Origin: Rothia dentocariosa ATCC 17931
Lineage (GTDB): Bacteria > Actinomycetota > Actinomycetes > Actinomycetales > Micrococcaceae
DNA length: 64,000 nucleotides
NCBI RefSeq assembly: GCF_000164695.2
Contig: NC_014643.1
Coordinates: 62,001 to 126,000 of the forward strand
Reading direction: 5' to 3'
Shown here: piece after piece, positions 1 to 9,246 of the stretch
Position numbering within the stretch: the first letter of the stretch is position 1
How the letters are laid out: every line of letters starts with the position of its first letter
Notes under the pieces: model-generated
What the model saw: the letters and a program-made list of their open reading frames with translations, nothing else
Told to the model about the DNA's origin: nothing
Database searches by the model: none
Program-made: the position numbers and the translations under genes

Positions 1-26
1 CTGAGATTACTCTCTGTAAAAGACAT
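1..26 (-). CDS. First codons of a downstream gene, probably TadA/CpaF-like (partial)
   Basis: On the minus strand an ATG lies at 26-24, preceded by GGGAGAG at good Shine-Dalgarno spacing, and the frame stays open to the window edge (MSFTESNL). It follows the CpaE-like gene on the same strand after about 150 bases. In Tad/Flp loci the next gene is normally the TadA/CpaF secretion ATPase. That identity is inference from order only, because eight residues cannot identify a protein. Confidence 0.3.
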
Positions 27-179
27 TGGGCTCTCCCAAGAAGTTGAATACGTCTAACCTATTCTACGGTTCAACCATGTTTTCTGGATATATGACGTGG
101 AGAGTTTATAGTTTTTACGCCTTATTCATGCGCAATAGATCCTATTGTTACTTTTCGGTTTCGTATCCCGAGAAAAGGC

Positions 180-1736
180 TCACCTCAGTTTCCTAAGGCC
201 CAACGATGTGTATAGCTTGCGAATCCCAACAATAAGCGGGCTTCTGGGCGCATATTCCAGAAGAGTCTGCCCACGAAACCATGCCCGATCCACGGTTTTC
301 CGGTCATACGGTAAAAACCCCGAAATAGGGTTTCGCGGCCCAAAACGCTGCCAGGTATTCGCCAGTTCTCGTTCCGCGTCCCGTCCGGTTGCCTCAGCAC
401 GAACCTTGTTAAGCCAGATATGAACCTTGGCAGTATCACGAAGCGTACAGGCACCTTCATGCATTTGGTCATACGCACGGATCGTTCGAGGGATACCGAT
501 AATATCGGCGTTTCCCAGTAATACAATATGATCCGCCATTTCAAGAGCCGTTATAGCAGCACCATTGCGGCGGGGACCAGCCTGCGCAAAACCAAGCTCG
601 GCATCTGACTCAAGACATGCTGCTGTGTCAAGAATAATGACATCATAGCGATGCGCAAGCCACTTTATACTATCGCGGAGCGCACGCGTTCGCAGCTCAG
701 GCCAGCGATCGGGACGAGTTATACCGCTCAAAAAATCAAGATAATACTTTCCCACCCGCAGAGTGCTAATTGCCTCATCGCTAATCTGGGTGTCAAGCTG
801 CCCACGCTCGATAAAATGACACAGCTGTGCGATACCAGAATAATCATCTAGAAGACCTAAAAGAGGACTTAATGAGGGGTTATAGGTATCGGCATCGACT
901 AAGCATACACGCATCCCCTCAGCGGCAGCGCAGTTCGCTAGGTTAAGCGCTAAAGTGCTACGCCCCGGCGCTCCCCCTGTGCCCCAAACGGCAACAATAG
1001 TTCCTCGGTTTCCAGCTTCTACAGTGTCGTCTATTTGAGGCGCAGAAAACTGTGGATAGTATTGTCGGGGCGAATCTCTACGTTCGTTCAGAGTTGGCTG
1101 CTGCATATTACTTTCAAAGTGAGCAGAGGCTTCGTAACCTTCCTGAAGCTGCGACGCTTTTAATTGCTCTTGCGAAGGGCAAGACAATGGAAAATCCATG
1201 CTGCTTTGTTCAGTCTGGCTTCTATTCGGGTTTACTAGAGCATAGCCGTATCCAGAAGTATCGGGATGCAGGTATTCTCCTGACCCGTTGTAGAGATTCT
1301 GCGTATCATATCCGTAGTGTCCGGAATATCCCGAGTCGTACCCATACCCGTTCTCCGCTTTTTGAGGAGTTATGCCGAGTTCCTGTTCAGGCTCAGCAGA
1401 TGCCTCATCAAGTAGTTTTTCCACTACCGCTGGCAGTTGATGCGGTTCCGTATCTGTTGCAAGAGGCATAACAAGATCCGGAAGCGGAGTATCTTCAGGA
1501 ACCAAAGCAATAAATTTTACATCTGCTTCGTCCAGTTCGTGCAGAATAGATACGGTAGCTTCCTGGGGCAGACCCACGCTGAGGATAGCACACGCTATTC
1601 CGGCGTGGGCATAGCCTAAAGCATCCGCAAAAGTATGAGCGCTTCGAGCAACGCTAACACGCCCCCGTTGAGATTCGATAGCGTTCAGGATGGTACCGTC
1701 GTCTCCTAAAAGTACCAGAGGGATATTATGGATCAC
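180..1736 (-). CDS. CpaE/TadZ-like MinD-family ATPase
   Basis: A 518-residue protein predicted to position or assemble a Tad/Flp-type pilus or secretion machine at the cytoplasmic membrane. The N-terminal ~100 residues resemble a receiver-like CpaE domain. A Gln/Tyr/Ser-rich linker follows. From about residue 245 there is a MinD/ParA-type P-loop domain with the deviant Walker A stretch GTGGAPGRSTLALN, then VCLVDADTY, and a Walker B-like VIILDTAA. The start is a GTG directly after the TAA of the SAF gene (TAAGTG), with GAGGGG six bases upstream, so the two genes are translationally coupled. The family match (CpaE/SepH-like MinD ATPases) is good. The exact machine served is inferred from the neighbour. 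Confidence 0.8.
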   Translation of the reverse strand: MIHNIPLVLLGDDGTILNAIESQRGRVSVARSAHTFADALGYAHAGIACAILSVGLPQEATVSILHELDEADVKFIALVPEDTPLPDLVMPLATDTEPHQLPAVVEKLLDEASAEPEQELGITPQKAENGYGYDSGYSGHYGYDTQNLYNGSGEYLHPDTSGYGYALVNPNRSQTEQSSMDFPLSCPSQEQLKASQLQEGYEASAHFESNMQQPTLNERRDSPRQYYPQFSAPQIDDTVEAGNRGTIVAVWGTGGAPGRSTLALNLANCAAAEGMRVCLVDADTYNPSLSPLLGLLDDYSGIAQLCHFIERGQLDTQISDEAISTLRVGKYYLDFLSGITRPDRWPELRTRALRDSIKWLAHRYDVIILDTAACLESDAELGFAQAGPRRNGAAITALEMADHIVLLGNADIIGIPRTIRAYDQMHEGACTLRDTAKVHIWLNKVRAEATGRDAERELANTWQRFGPRNPISGFLPYDRKTVDRAWFRGQTLLEYAPRSPLIVGIRKLYTSLGLRKLR

Positions 1737-2447
1737 TTAGTTCCCCTCAGATTTATATTCAATAGGCACAAGGGTAACTTTTGTCTCTGATGACATGGCA
1801 TGCAGAATGTCCGGCAGCTTTTCGGATTCTATCCAAAGCTGTACATTGGCATGCCCGTTCGCACCCAAAACCCCTTCATCAACCGCAATAGTTGATATTT
1901 CTGCATTCTGAACAAGAGGTTTTTGTTCAGACTCAATATCCTCGTTTTTGCCTTCGCCCTCAGGCACTTTCTGCTTTTCCTTACCGGAGGAGATGACCCA
2001 GATATCCACACGTTCGCCAGCTTTAAAAGTAGAAGCTATTCCACGATCAAGGGTTACCGTAACAAGCCGTCTGCGCTCCTGGATATTCTCGTTTGCAGAT
2101 GCCGAGCTAATAAGCTCCCCCGCAGGAATTTGCCGCACAGCGATATACTTTCCTGATTCAAGTTGCTCACGTGAAAGATAGCGATCTTTACTATCACCCA
2201 GATTAACCTGTTTTTCAATCAGCATATCTGGAGTAATCTTTTGCCCAATAGAAATATCATTCTTCGCAGTGTAATATGTATAAGTCTGATTATTAATTCT
2301 AATAATTCCAATCACTCCCGCTATTGAAATCAGAATTAAGATAAGACCAACAATAAGCTTCGGGTCTTTAAAACCCGGCTTGTGCATACGCATACTACTT
2401 TCTTCAGATTGATGCATATTCGTTCTGGAGATTTTATTATGCTTCAC
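1737..2447 (-). CDS. SAF-domain membrane protein, CpaB/RcpC-like
   Basis: A 236-residue protein with one N-terminal membrane helix (about residues 31-50, LIVGLILILISIAGVIGII) followed by an extracytoplasmic SAF domain. The segment TAKNDISIGQKITPDMLIEK and the later RQIPAGELISSA are typical of CpaB/RcpC Flp-pilus assembly proteins. The start taken is a GTG at 2447 with AAAGG about nine bases upstream; in-frame ATGs downstream are possible. It is first in an operon with the CpaE-like gene. A role in Flp-type pilus assembly is known for the family and inferred here. Confidence 0.75.
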   Translation of the reverse strand: MKHNKISRTNMHQSEESSMRMHKPGFKDPKLIVGLILILISIAGVIGIIRINNQTYTYYTAKNDISIGQKITPDMLIEKQVNLGDSKDRYLSREQLESGKYIAVRQIPAGELISSASANENIQERRRLVTVTLDRGIASTFKAGERVDIWVISSGKEKQKVPEGEGKNEDIESEQKPLVQNAEISTIAVDEGVLGANGHANVQLWIESEKLPDILHAMSSETKVTLVPIEYKSEGN

Positions 2448-2784
2448 TGCATAGACCTTTCATCCGGAAGTGTCGCTACCCTAGCGGTTTGTAGCTGTTT
2501 TCTGCGCTTTCATCAGGGAGCAAGCGCCTAAATTATATAGCACCACACTGCACACCTTGAAAGCAATTATTACAATTTTGAGCGCGGTATCATCTCTTTG
2601 TGTGCATAATATCTAAACTACAAACCTATGAATATGAGATGTGCAGCTAGATAATTTTTTCAGGCTTATGTACATAAATAAGCTGGCATAAGCCTATTTA
2701 GTAGACTATACTGAAACTACACATTAGCTGCTCCCCAAGAGCACAAAGGGACCCAAAGACTCTGTAGCGGAAGGATTTTTTACC
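2448..2784. promoter_or_regulatory. Divergent intergenic region with promoter of the HTH gene
   Basis: This 337-base AT-rich gap separates the divergently transcribed SAF gene and the HTH gene. On the plus strand TGGCAT (2684-2689) and TATACT (2707-2712) are spaced by 17 bases and make a credible -35/-10 pair about 75 bases before the HTH start. No RNA gene or further ORF is evident. Confidence 0.45.
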
Positions 2785-3015
2785 ATGTCTGCACCACGTT
2801 TTTTGACACTCAGCGATGTCGCCGAAGAGTTGCAGGTGTCGTTGAGCCAGGTACGAGCACTCGTTCGTAGCGGTGAACTACCAGCAATTCAAATTGGTGG
2901 TCGCAACCAATGGCGTATTGAGCGCACACGCTTCGAAGAGTACATTAACGAACGCCACGAGCAGACACTAGAAGCCATCGCCTCCGGCAAAATGACGAAA
3001 ATCAAAGCCAACTAA
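2785..3015 (+). CDS. Small helix-turn-helix DNA-binding protein (excisionase/BldC-like)
   Basis: A 76-residue protein that is almost entirely one MerR/excisionase-type winged helix-turn-helix: TLSDVAEELQVSLSQVRALV, then a wing with IGGRNQWRIER and a basic C-terminal tail. ATG is preceded by AAGGA at eight bases. Such single-domain proteins (HTH_17, BldC-like) act as DNA-binding regulators in Actinobacteria. The target is unknown, and no integrase is nearby, so a phage excisionase role is unlikely. Its stop codon overlaps the stop of the convergent gene that follows. Confidence 0.75.
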   Translation: MSAPRFLTLSDVAEELQVSLSQVRALVRSGELPAIQIGGRNQWRIERTRFEEYINERHEQTLEAIASGKMTKIKAN

Positions 3016-3587
3016 TTGACCGTCACAATAGCACATATACGGGATGTGGGGATTATCCTCACACCCCGTTCTTTATATGCCAGCGCATTGGAGTATGCGG
3101 AATAAGGTTCGCATGGAGCTAACGCCATTTCGATAAAATCTGCCCCAACTCGTGCGATAACACCTTCAAACATCGTGTTTACTGGGGAAGCACAAGATAA
3201 CCGCACAGGCTCTTGGGCCATCATCAAGGCATAGCAGGCGTCGGACATACTAAACCTGTAGGCACGGGCCTGCACATCAACCTTGACCTCTGCCGCCTGA
3301 CTCTCGCTTTCCCACCACAGGATGCTCGATTCTGGAATAAGGATATTCTCTCGTCCTGTGCTTATCTGAATCCATCCTTGACCAATCGCTTCAAGATACC
3401 CTTCACGAACCATCCCGTCCGTACCATTGACTTTTACCCTGCTCCCATGTTGAGCCGCGCATCGCTCACGCATGGTTACCGCCATATACTCCATGCGGGC
3501 ACGTCGCTGTGCCTGGTTCTCAAGAGCCCGGAGCTGCTCCGCTTCAAACTGTATGTCTAAATCTCGAAATAATCGTTGCATTCTCAT
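3012..3587 (-). CDS. Conserved-type hypothetical protein
   Basis: I do not recognise this 191-residue protein. The N-terminus is helical and charged (FEAEQLRALENQAQRRARME). The remainder looks like beta-rich small-barrel modules (VKVNGTDGMVREGYLEAIGQ, then TGRENILIPESSILWW), with a second similar half ending VRIIPTSRICAIVTVN. No signal peptide or membrane segment is visible, so it is probably cytoplasmic. It converges on the HTH gene with overlapping stop codons and is divergent from the LysM gene. Codon use looks like its neighbours, which supports it as a real gene. Confidence 0.65.
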   Translation of the reverse strand: MRMQRLFRDLDIQFEAEQLRALENQAQRRARMEYMAVTMRERCAAQHGSRVKVNGTDGMVREGYLEAIGQGWIQISTGRENILIPESSILWWESESQAAEVKVDVQARAYRFSMSDACYALMMAQEPVRLSCASPVNTMFEGVIARVGADFIEMALAPCEPYSAYSNALAYKERGVRIIPTSRICAIVTVN

Positions 3588-3779
3588 GCTATGAGCCTAC
3601 TGCATTCTAAGGTTTTGAGGCACATTGTACCCCGCACAGAACCCTGGAAAATCAGTATTTCCCCGAGAATTATTACTAAATGATTAAGATTTTGCCCCTC
3701 AGATTTACATCAACCATGTAGGCACGGTAAACATAACATATAAGAACATCAACGACTACCAACGCCAAGGGGGAATACG

Positions 3780-4814
3780 ATGAAGTCACAAGCTCAGATG
3801 AGCGTCCTTGATGGAGTGCTCAGCATCGGCGTTCCCACGCTATCCGTTCTCTCAGGGGCGCTAGCGCATAGTGTTCGCGTTATATCTGTATCTTTGACGG
3901 GTTTGGAAAACGCTATGATGATGAGCGTTGAAGTCCTCTCTGCAGCCGTCATGCTCTGGTGGGCTCTTGGCGTTATCCTCGGTGTTGGATACCTTCTGAA
4001 AGTCAGAGCCGGTTCCATACACCTGCACCACCGTGAGGATCGTGGAACTTTTCTGCTCCCCCGGTATATACGCAACACTATTCTTACTCTAGGCGGTGCA
4101 GCATTAGGTCTTAGCGCGGCATTTGCACCTGCACAGGCCGCAGATGCGCATCCGAATATCAGCAGCCCTGCAATATCTGCGCCGTCTCAGCTTTCGGCTT
4201 CCCCTGCTGCCCACTCGGCTTCGTCGTCAGAGGCATCTGTGGAAAATTCTACGCCCAGCACGGAGGCGAATGCTTCACCGCAGGAGTCAGCCGCAGGAAC
4301 CCCTCAAGGGGTACCGTCTCAGAACTCTCCGTTCTACCAGGCTGCTGCCTCATCTCCGCAGGTTACTGGGGCGGCCTCCGCTTCTCCTCATGAGTATTCT
4401 GAGAGCCCGGCAGTACCCGTTAAAAAGCACCAGCAGCAGCGTCCAAGTCTTTCACCCTACGCGCAGCCCTATGGTACACCGCCGCCATACATATCTGCCG
4501 AACCGGCGGTTCCTTCAACAACCCAGCCTCAAGCAGAACATCAGAGTTTGAGCCCGTTCTTCGGCGGCCAACGAGAAGGCGCACCTTCCAGAGAGGTAGC
4601 ACCAGCATCTCGAAACCACACTACGCGTTCCAGCCACCAAGTTGTTGTGGGTGATTCTCTCTGGTCCATTGCCTGCCACGAGCTGAGCGACGATGCCTCT
4701 CCTCCGGAGATTCTGGAATACTCCCTGAGAATTCACGCTGCCAACCTGGACGTTATGGGGGATAACCCCAATATCCTATATCCGGGTCAAACTCTCACAT
4801 TGCCTGACCGATAA
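3780..4814 (+). CDS. LysM-domain membrane-anchored protein
   Basis: A 344-residue protein with hydrophobic segments around residues 48-72 and 93-118 (ILTLGGAALGLSAAFAPAQA), then a Pro/Ser/Ala-rich low-complexity stretch of about 170 residues. A C-terminal LysM module spans about 288-342: VVVGDSLWSIACHEL and NPNILYPGQTLTLPDR. LysM binds N-acetylglucosamine in peptidoglycan, so the protein probably links membrane and wall. The start ATG has GGGGGA seven bases upstream. It lies 57 bases before the Rv3235-family gene, probably in one transcript. Confidence 0.8.
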   Translation: MKSQAQMSVLDGVLSIGVPTLSVLSGALAHSVRVISVSLTGLENAMMMSVEVLSAAVMLWWALGVILGVGYLLKVRAGSIHLHHREDRGTFLLPRYIRNTILTLGGAALGLSAAFAPAQAADAHPNISSPAISAPSQLSASPAAHSASSSEASVENSTPSTEANASPQESAAGTPQGVPSQNSPFYQAAASSPQVTGAASASPHEYSESPAVPVKKHQQQRPSLSPYAQPYGTPPPYISAEPAVPSTTQPQAEHQSLSPFFGGQREGAPSREVAPASRNHTTRSSHQVVVGDSLWSIACHELSDDASPPEILEYSLRIHAANLDVMGDNPNILYPGQTLTLPDR

Positions 4815-4871
4815 GTACGCTATTTTTCTTCTCGACCGATATGCCCAACCACTATGCAAAGGAGCTAAATC

Positions 4872-5501
4872 ATGACCGCTATCAATATTTCTCTTCACGA
4901 TCTCTCCAAGAAGATCGAGAGCCATCTTCTCGAAGAAGCAGCCGCCAGAGCGCAACAGGGTGATATTCCCGATGTACCACCATCGACCGCGCCAGGAAAT
5001 CTTGTCCAATCACAATATGGAGTAGTCCTCTCCCCGATCAATATGTACGCTCAAGATCAACAGAATAGAGAATCTCACCATATGTTGCCACAGAACACTG
5101 CTGTTAGGGCACGCATTCGTTCCCGGAAAAGTGCATCTCACGGGCGACCTCTTAAGCGCTCCGATTCTGGAACCCTACGCATTGAGTCGCTTTGCGCAGG
5201 CATAGGTTTAGCGGTTCTTGAGGTTCTTATGAAAAAGCGATCCGCACAGCAGTTCAAACACTGGCTATCACCCGAATGCTTCACGGCGTTGGAACAGCGC
5301 CGTTCCTCACAAGAGCAACATGCTAGTTATCTCGCTTTTACCAAGACCCCGCACGTAGCGCGGAGCCGTGCTCAAAGACTTAATGACGAGACATATGAGG
5401 CATGTATTATTCTCACGGACGGTGTTGTAACCAGGGCTATGGCAATGCGGGTGCAGGCTCGCTACGGCGGGTGGTATATTACTGCACTGCACTTTATCTA
5501 A
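4872..5501 (+). CDS. Rv3235-family protein
   Basis: A 209-residue protein with a disordered N-terminus and a compact C-terminal domain. The C-terminal segment contains IESLCAGIGLAVLEVLMKKR, EACIILTDGVVTRAMAMRVQ and the ending RYGGWYITALHFI. That ending is the hallmark of actinobacterial Rv3235 proteins, a family of unknown function regularly found near secA. ATG has AAAGGAG upstream at good spacing. It is the last gene before a strong convergent terminator shared with secA. No catalytic residues are recognisable. Confidence 0.7.
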   Translation: MTAINISLHDLSKKIESHLLEEAAARAQQGDIPDVPPSTAPGNLVQSQYGVVLSPINMYAQDQQNRESHHMLPQNTAVRARIRSRKSASHGRPLKRSDSGTLRIESLCAGIGLAVLEVLMKKRSAQQFKHWLSPECFTALEQRRSSQEQHASYLAFTKTPHVARSRAQRLNDETYEACIILTDGVVTRAMAMRVQARYGGWYITALHFI

Positions 5502-5514
5502 ACCGCATAACCAG

Positions 5515-5549
5515 ATGTGGGCACCCCAAGCTTTTGGGAGTGCCCACAT
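5515..5549. terminator. Bidirectional terminator between Rv3235-like gene and secA
   Basis: A long inverted repeat, ATGTGGGCAC-CCCAA with complement TTGGG-AGTGCCCACAT and a short loop, sits between two convergent stop codons and can terminate both transcripts. Confidence 0.8.
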
Positions 5550-5575
5550 GCATAATAAAAATAGTGAAGAAGCTG

Positions 5576-8185
5576 CTAGTCAGCGTTCTCTACACGAACA
5601 TCGGTGCCACCTTCTTCATTGGGTGCAGAGTACTGCAAGAACTTTGGGCGGCTCGGAGACTGAAGCTGCACCGCCGAGGCCTTGGTTCGCTGCTTCGACA
5701 AATCCAAATTGAAGAGGTAACTAACGGTCTCTTCACGAATAGCATCAAGCATAGCCTGGTACATGCTGTAGCCCTCACGCTGGTATTCCACTAGGGGGTC
5801 GCGTTGTGCCATCGCACGTAGTCCGATGCCTTCTTTCAGGTAGTCCATCTCGTACAGATGTTCAGGCCAGCGTTCTCCAATAGTCGAGAGCATTACACGA
5901 CGCTCAATCTCACGCATAGAATCTTCGCCTACAGATTCTTCGCGTTCATCGTAGACAAGATGCGCGTCTGCAAGGATCTCTTTGACTATCTGGTCGCGAG
6001 TAATCTGGGTTCGATCCCCGGCGTCTTCCGCCAGGTCGTCGGCGGTAATACTGACGGGATAGATGCTCTCAAGAGCCTCCCACAGGTCGTCAAGGTCCCA
6101 ATCTTCTGCGTGCCCTTCGCTGACACGTTCGTCAATGGCGGTCGTCAAGACCTCGTCCACGAAACCAGAGATCTGTTCCTTGAGATCGTCGCCGTGCAGA
6201 ATCAGAGAACGGTCCTTATAGATGGCTTCACGCTGACGGTTAAGAACATCATCGTATTTCAGCACGTTCTTACGCTGTTCTGCGTTACGTGACTCAACGT
6301 TTGATTGCGCAGTCGCGATAGCACGTGTCACCAACTTCGAATCTAGAGAAGAATCTTCCGGAGCCATCGCCATGAGGCGGGTTGCAGCGCCGGTATTAAA
6401 CAGGCGCATAAGTTCGTCAGTGAGTGAAAGGTAGAACCGGGACTCGCCAGGGTCACCCTGACGGCCAGAACGACCACGCAGCTGGTTATCGATGCGGCGC
6501 GACTCATGGCGTTCGGTGCCTAGCACATAAAGACCACCAAGTTCCGTTACCTCATCGTGCTCGGCCGCTGCCTCTTCCTCACACTGTTCCAGAATGTCGG
6601 GCCAGCGTTTCTCATATGCTTCAGAATCGCGATTCGGGTCAAGACCCAATTCAGCCATCTTGGCGACAGCCTCGAATTCTGGGTTACCACCAAGCATAAT
6701 ATCGGTACCACGACCTGCCATGTTGGTAGCCACCGTTACGGCACCCTTGCGCCCTGCCTGAGCCACGATGTGAGCCTCACGCTCATTGTTCTTGGCGTTC
6801 AACACCTCATGGCGCACACCTTCTTTTGCAAGTTGACGCGAGAGGTACTCCGACTTCTCAACGCTCGTCGTACCCACCAGAATAGGCTGTCCCTTTTCAT
6901 GGCGTTTCTTAATGTCTTTAACAACGGCTTTGAACTTGGCTACCTCGTTACGGTACACCTTATCCGGGTTGTCAATACGCTGCACATCCTTATTCGTGGG
7001 AATAGCAACAACACCCAGCTCGTAGGTGCTCATAAATTCAGAAGCCTCAGTCTCCGCAGTACCAGTCATGCCGGAAAGCTTATCGTACATACGGAAATAG
7101 TTCTGCAAGGTTACGGTTGCCATCGTCTGGTTTTCAGGCTTAATTTCGACGCCTTCTTTAGCCTCAATAGCCTGATGGATGCCATCGTTATAGCGGCGTC
7201 CAGGAAGAATACGACCAGTGTGCTCATCCACGATCAGGACTTCACCGTCGATCACCACATAGTCTTTGTTATTGGTAAACAGCTCTTTCGCTTTGATGGA
7301 GTTATTTAAGAAACCAATAAGTGGAGTATTCCTGGATTCGTACAGATTCTTAATACCCAAATGGTCTTCAACTTTATCGATGCCAGATTCGAGAATACCG
7401 ACGGTGCGTTTTTTCTCGTCTACCTCGTAATCTTCATCTTCTTTAAGAACGTTTTTTGCGATGCGCGCGAATTCACCGTACCAACGGTTCGCTTCACCTG
7501 CAGCTGGTCCCGAGATAATAAGGGGGGTACGCGCCTCATCAATCAAGATCGAATCGACCTCATCAATAATGGCAAAGTTATGCCCGCGCTGTACCTGCTC
7601 GTCAACGGTCCATGCCATATTGTCACGCAGGTAATCGAAGCCAAACTCATTATTCGTACCGTAGGTAATATCGGCTTCATACTGTTTACGGCGTTGGTCC
7701 GGGTCCATCGACGAGAGAATCACGCCAGATTCCATACCAAGGAACCGGTAGACACGACCCATCAGATTCGCCTGATATTCAGCAAGGTAATCATTCACCG
7801 TTACCACGTGCACACCTTTGCCACTGAGTGCGTTTAGGTATGCGGGCAGAGTTGCGACAAGAGTTTTACCCTCACCGGTTTTCATCTCAGCGATATTTCC
7901 CAAATGCAGGGCAGCTCCGCCCATAACCTGAACCTTGTAGTGACGTTTTCCAAGGGTACGCTTAGATGCTTCCCGGACAACAGCGAAGGCTTCAGGAAGC
8001 ATAATATCCAGGGATTCGCCGTCCTCAATTCGGGCACGGAACTTATCGGTCTCGCCGCGAAGCTCGGCATCGGTCATAGACGCAAAACTATCCTCAAGCG
8101 AATCGACCGCCGCGCTATACGCTTCTAACTGTCGAAGAATTTTTTTATCGCCAGTGCGGAGGATTTTCTCTAAGAAAGATGCCAC
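5576..8185 (-). CDS. secA: Preprotein translocase ATPase SecA
   Basis: An 869-residue SecA, the motor that pushes unfolded preproteins through SecYEG. Walker A GEGKT lies at residues 104-108, the DEAD-like box [19 protein letters not shown] follows, and [12 protein letters not shown] and [13 protein letters not shown] mark the second motor half. A longer reading frame reaches 8233, but GTG at 8185 is preceded by AAGGAG at about nine bases and gives the actinobacterial N-terminus [17 protein letters not shown]. The C-terminal tail lacks the zinc-binding cysteine motif of proteobacterial SecA, as expected for actinobacterial SecA1. It lies downstream of hpf, as in related genomes. Confidence 0.97.
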   Translation of the reverse strand: MASFLEKILRTGDKKILRQLEAYSAAVDSLEDSFASMTDAELRGETDKFRARIEDGESLDIMLPEAFAVVREASKRTLGKRHYKVQVMGGAALHLGNIAEMKTGEGKTLVATLPAYLNALSGKGVHVVTVNDYLAEYQANLMGRVYRFLGMESGVILSSMDPDQRRKQYEADITYGTNNEFGFDYLRDNMAWTVDEQVQRGHNFAIIDEVDSILIDEARTPLIISGPAAGEANRWYGEFARIAKNVLKEDEDYEVDEKKRTVGILESGIDKVEDHLGIKNLYESRNTPLIGFLNNSIKAKELFTNNKDYVVIDGEVLIVDEHTGRILPGRRYNDGIHQAIEAKEGVEIKPENQTMATVTLQNYFRMYDKLSGMTGTAETEASEFMSTYELGVVAIPTNKDVQRIDNPDKVYRNEVAKFKAVVKDIKKRHEKGQPILVGTTSVEKSEYLSRQLAKEGVRHEVLNAKNNEREAHIVAQAGRKGAVTVATNMAGRGTDIMLGGNPEFEAVAKMAELGLDPNRDSEAYEKRWPDILEQCEEEAAAEHDEVTELGGLYVLGTERHESRRIDNQLRGRSGRQGDPGESRFYLSLTDELMRLFNTGAATRLMAMAPEDSSLDSKLVTRAIATAQSNVESRNAEQRKNVLKYDDVLNRQREAIYKDRSLILHGDDLKEQISGFVDEVLTTAIDERVSEGHAEDWDLDDLWEALESIYPVSITADDLAEDAGDRTQITRDQIVKEILADAHLVYDEREESVGEDSMREIERRVMLSTIGERWPEHLYEMDYLKEGIGLRAMAQRDPLVEYQREGYSMYQAMLDAIREETVSYLFNLDLSKQRTKASAVQLQSPSRPKFLQYSAPNEEGGTDVRVENAD

Positions 8186-8360
8186 TGAGCTTCTACTCCT
8201 TGTTGTCTTCGTCCCCTCATGAGGGCGACACAAAATGCGCCCACGGCTTGAGGCTTTCCTAACTATTGTAGGGCAGAGGTATCCATCTGACAGTCACAGT
8301 CCTCATTTTTACGCTCTGCGCGGGTAGAAATAATAATTATTTTCCTCACAGGAATATAGC

Positions 8361-8402
8361 AGAACCCGAAACACTCGCTAGAAAGAAAGCATTTCGGGTT
8401 CT
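8361..8402 (-). terminator. Hairpin downstream of hpf
   Basis: An 11-base perfect inverted repeat, AGAACCCGAAA...TTTCGGGTTCT, with a 20-base loop lies just after the hpf stop and upstream of secA. It probably ends the hpf transcript. There is no long T tract on the minus strand, so termination may be partial. Confidence 0.6.
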
Positions 8403-8437
8403 AAATCTAAATGAGTATTAATAATGAGGAGTGTCGT

Positions 8438-9073
8438 CTACTCTTCGGTGAGAGTGATAATACCGTAGCTCCATCCTTTACGGCGATATGCGGCTGCCGG
8501 TGCTCCTGTTTCTTTGTCAATATAAAGGTAGAAGTCATGACCAACGAGCTCCATACGATCCACGGCTTCTGCCGGAGTCAGCTTTTCACCTACAAAACTC
8601 TTGTGACGAATCTCAATTGGTGAAGCTGCTTCATCGACGAGGGTAACCTCGCTATTGTCGAAGGCTGCTTCTTCAACAGGAACATCGGGTAGCAAAATTT
8701 CCGTAATCGTCTCGGTAACCGTAGGAAGCGATCCTGTAGCATCTGCGACAGAAACAGGATGCTTACCACCATGTTTGCGTAGCTTACGACGATCACGTGC
8801 TCGACGCAGGCGTTCCAAGAGCTTTCCATAAGTCTCATCAAAGACCGCAAATTTATCATGTCCTTGGGCTTCTGCACGAAGCACCGGTCCACGTCCAACA
8901 ACGGTAATCTCAACACGAATTGACTCGCCACCAAGATGGCCATCTTTAGTAACTTTGACGTCGATATCGCTCACGTTGTCGCCAAGCTGCTCGAACTTTT
9001 CGACCTTCTCTTCGACATATTCACGAAGACGATCCGAAATCTTGATATTACGTCCGTAGATGTTGACTTCCAC
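8438..9073 (-). CDS. hpf: Ribosome hibernation promoting factor, long form
   Basis: A 211-residue long-form HPF that dimerises 70S ribosomes into 100S in stationary phase. The N-terminal S30AE domain runs from VEVNIYGRNIKISDRLREYV to RRARDRRKLR, a linker follows, and the C-terminal dimerisation domain ends RRKGWSYGIITL. The reading frame extends to 9106, but GTG at 9073 has GGAGG eight bases upstream and matches the conserved family start. The position between comFC/lpqB/mtrAB and secA is conserved in Actinobacteria. Confidence 0.93.
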   Translation of the reverse strand: MEVNIYGRNIKISDRLREYVEEKVEKFEQLGDNVSDIDVKVTKDGHLGGESIRVEITVVGRGPVLRAEAQGHDKFAVFDETYGKLLERLRRARDRRKLRKHGGKHPVSVADATGSLPTVTETITEILLPDVPVEEAAFDNSEVTLVDEAASPIEIRHKSFVGEKLTPAEAVDRMELVGHDFYLYIDKETGAPAAAYRRKGWSYGIITLTEE

Positions 9074-9246
9074 GATATTTCCCTCCAAAGTGTGGGGGTT
9101 ATGCACCGTACTCGGTTGAGTTCGATACCGGGAGCCCGTCCTTGAGGCTCCTTGTCATTATTTTATTACATTCTTATGGTGCATGTCACCGGAAATGACA
9201 ATTATTTTCGTAGTACGAACACTGTGTATCAAAACGCAGAATAGCC

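Noticed and set aside
2785..3015. Phage excisionase and attachment site
   Set aside because: The protein is excisionase-like by fold, but no integrase, tRNA-borne repeat or phage genes are nearby, so a regulator is more likely.
6557..7309. 250-residue plus-strand frame inside secA
   Set aside because: Antisense shadow of secA with atypical residue composition and no ribosome binding site.
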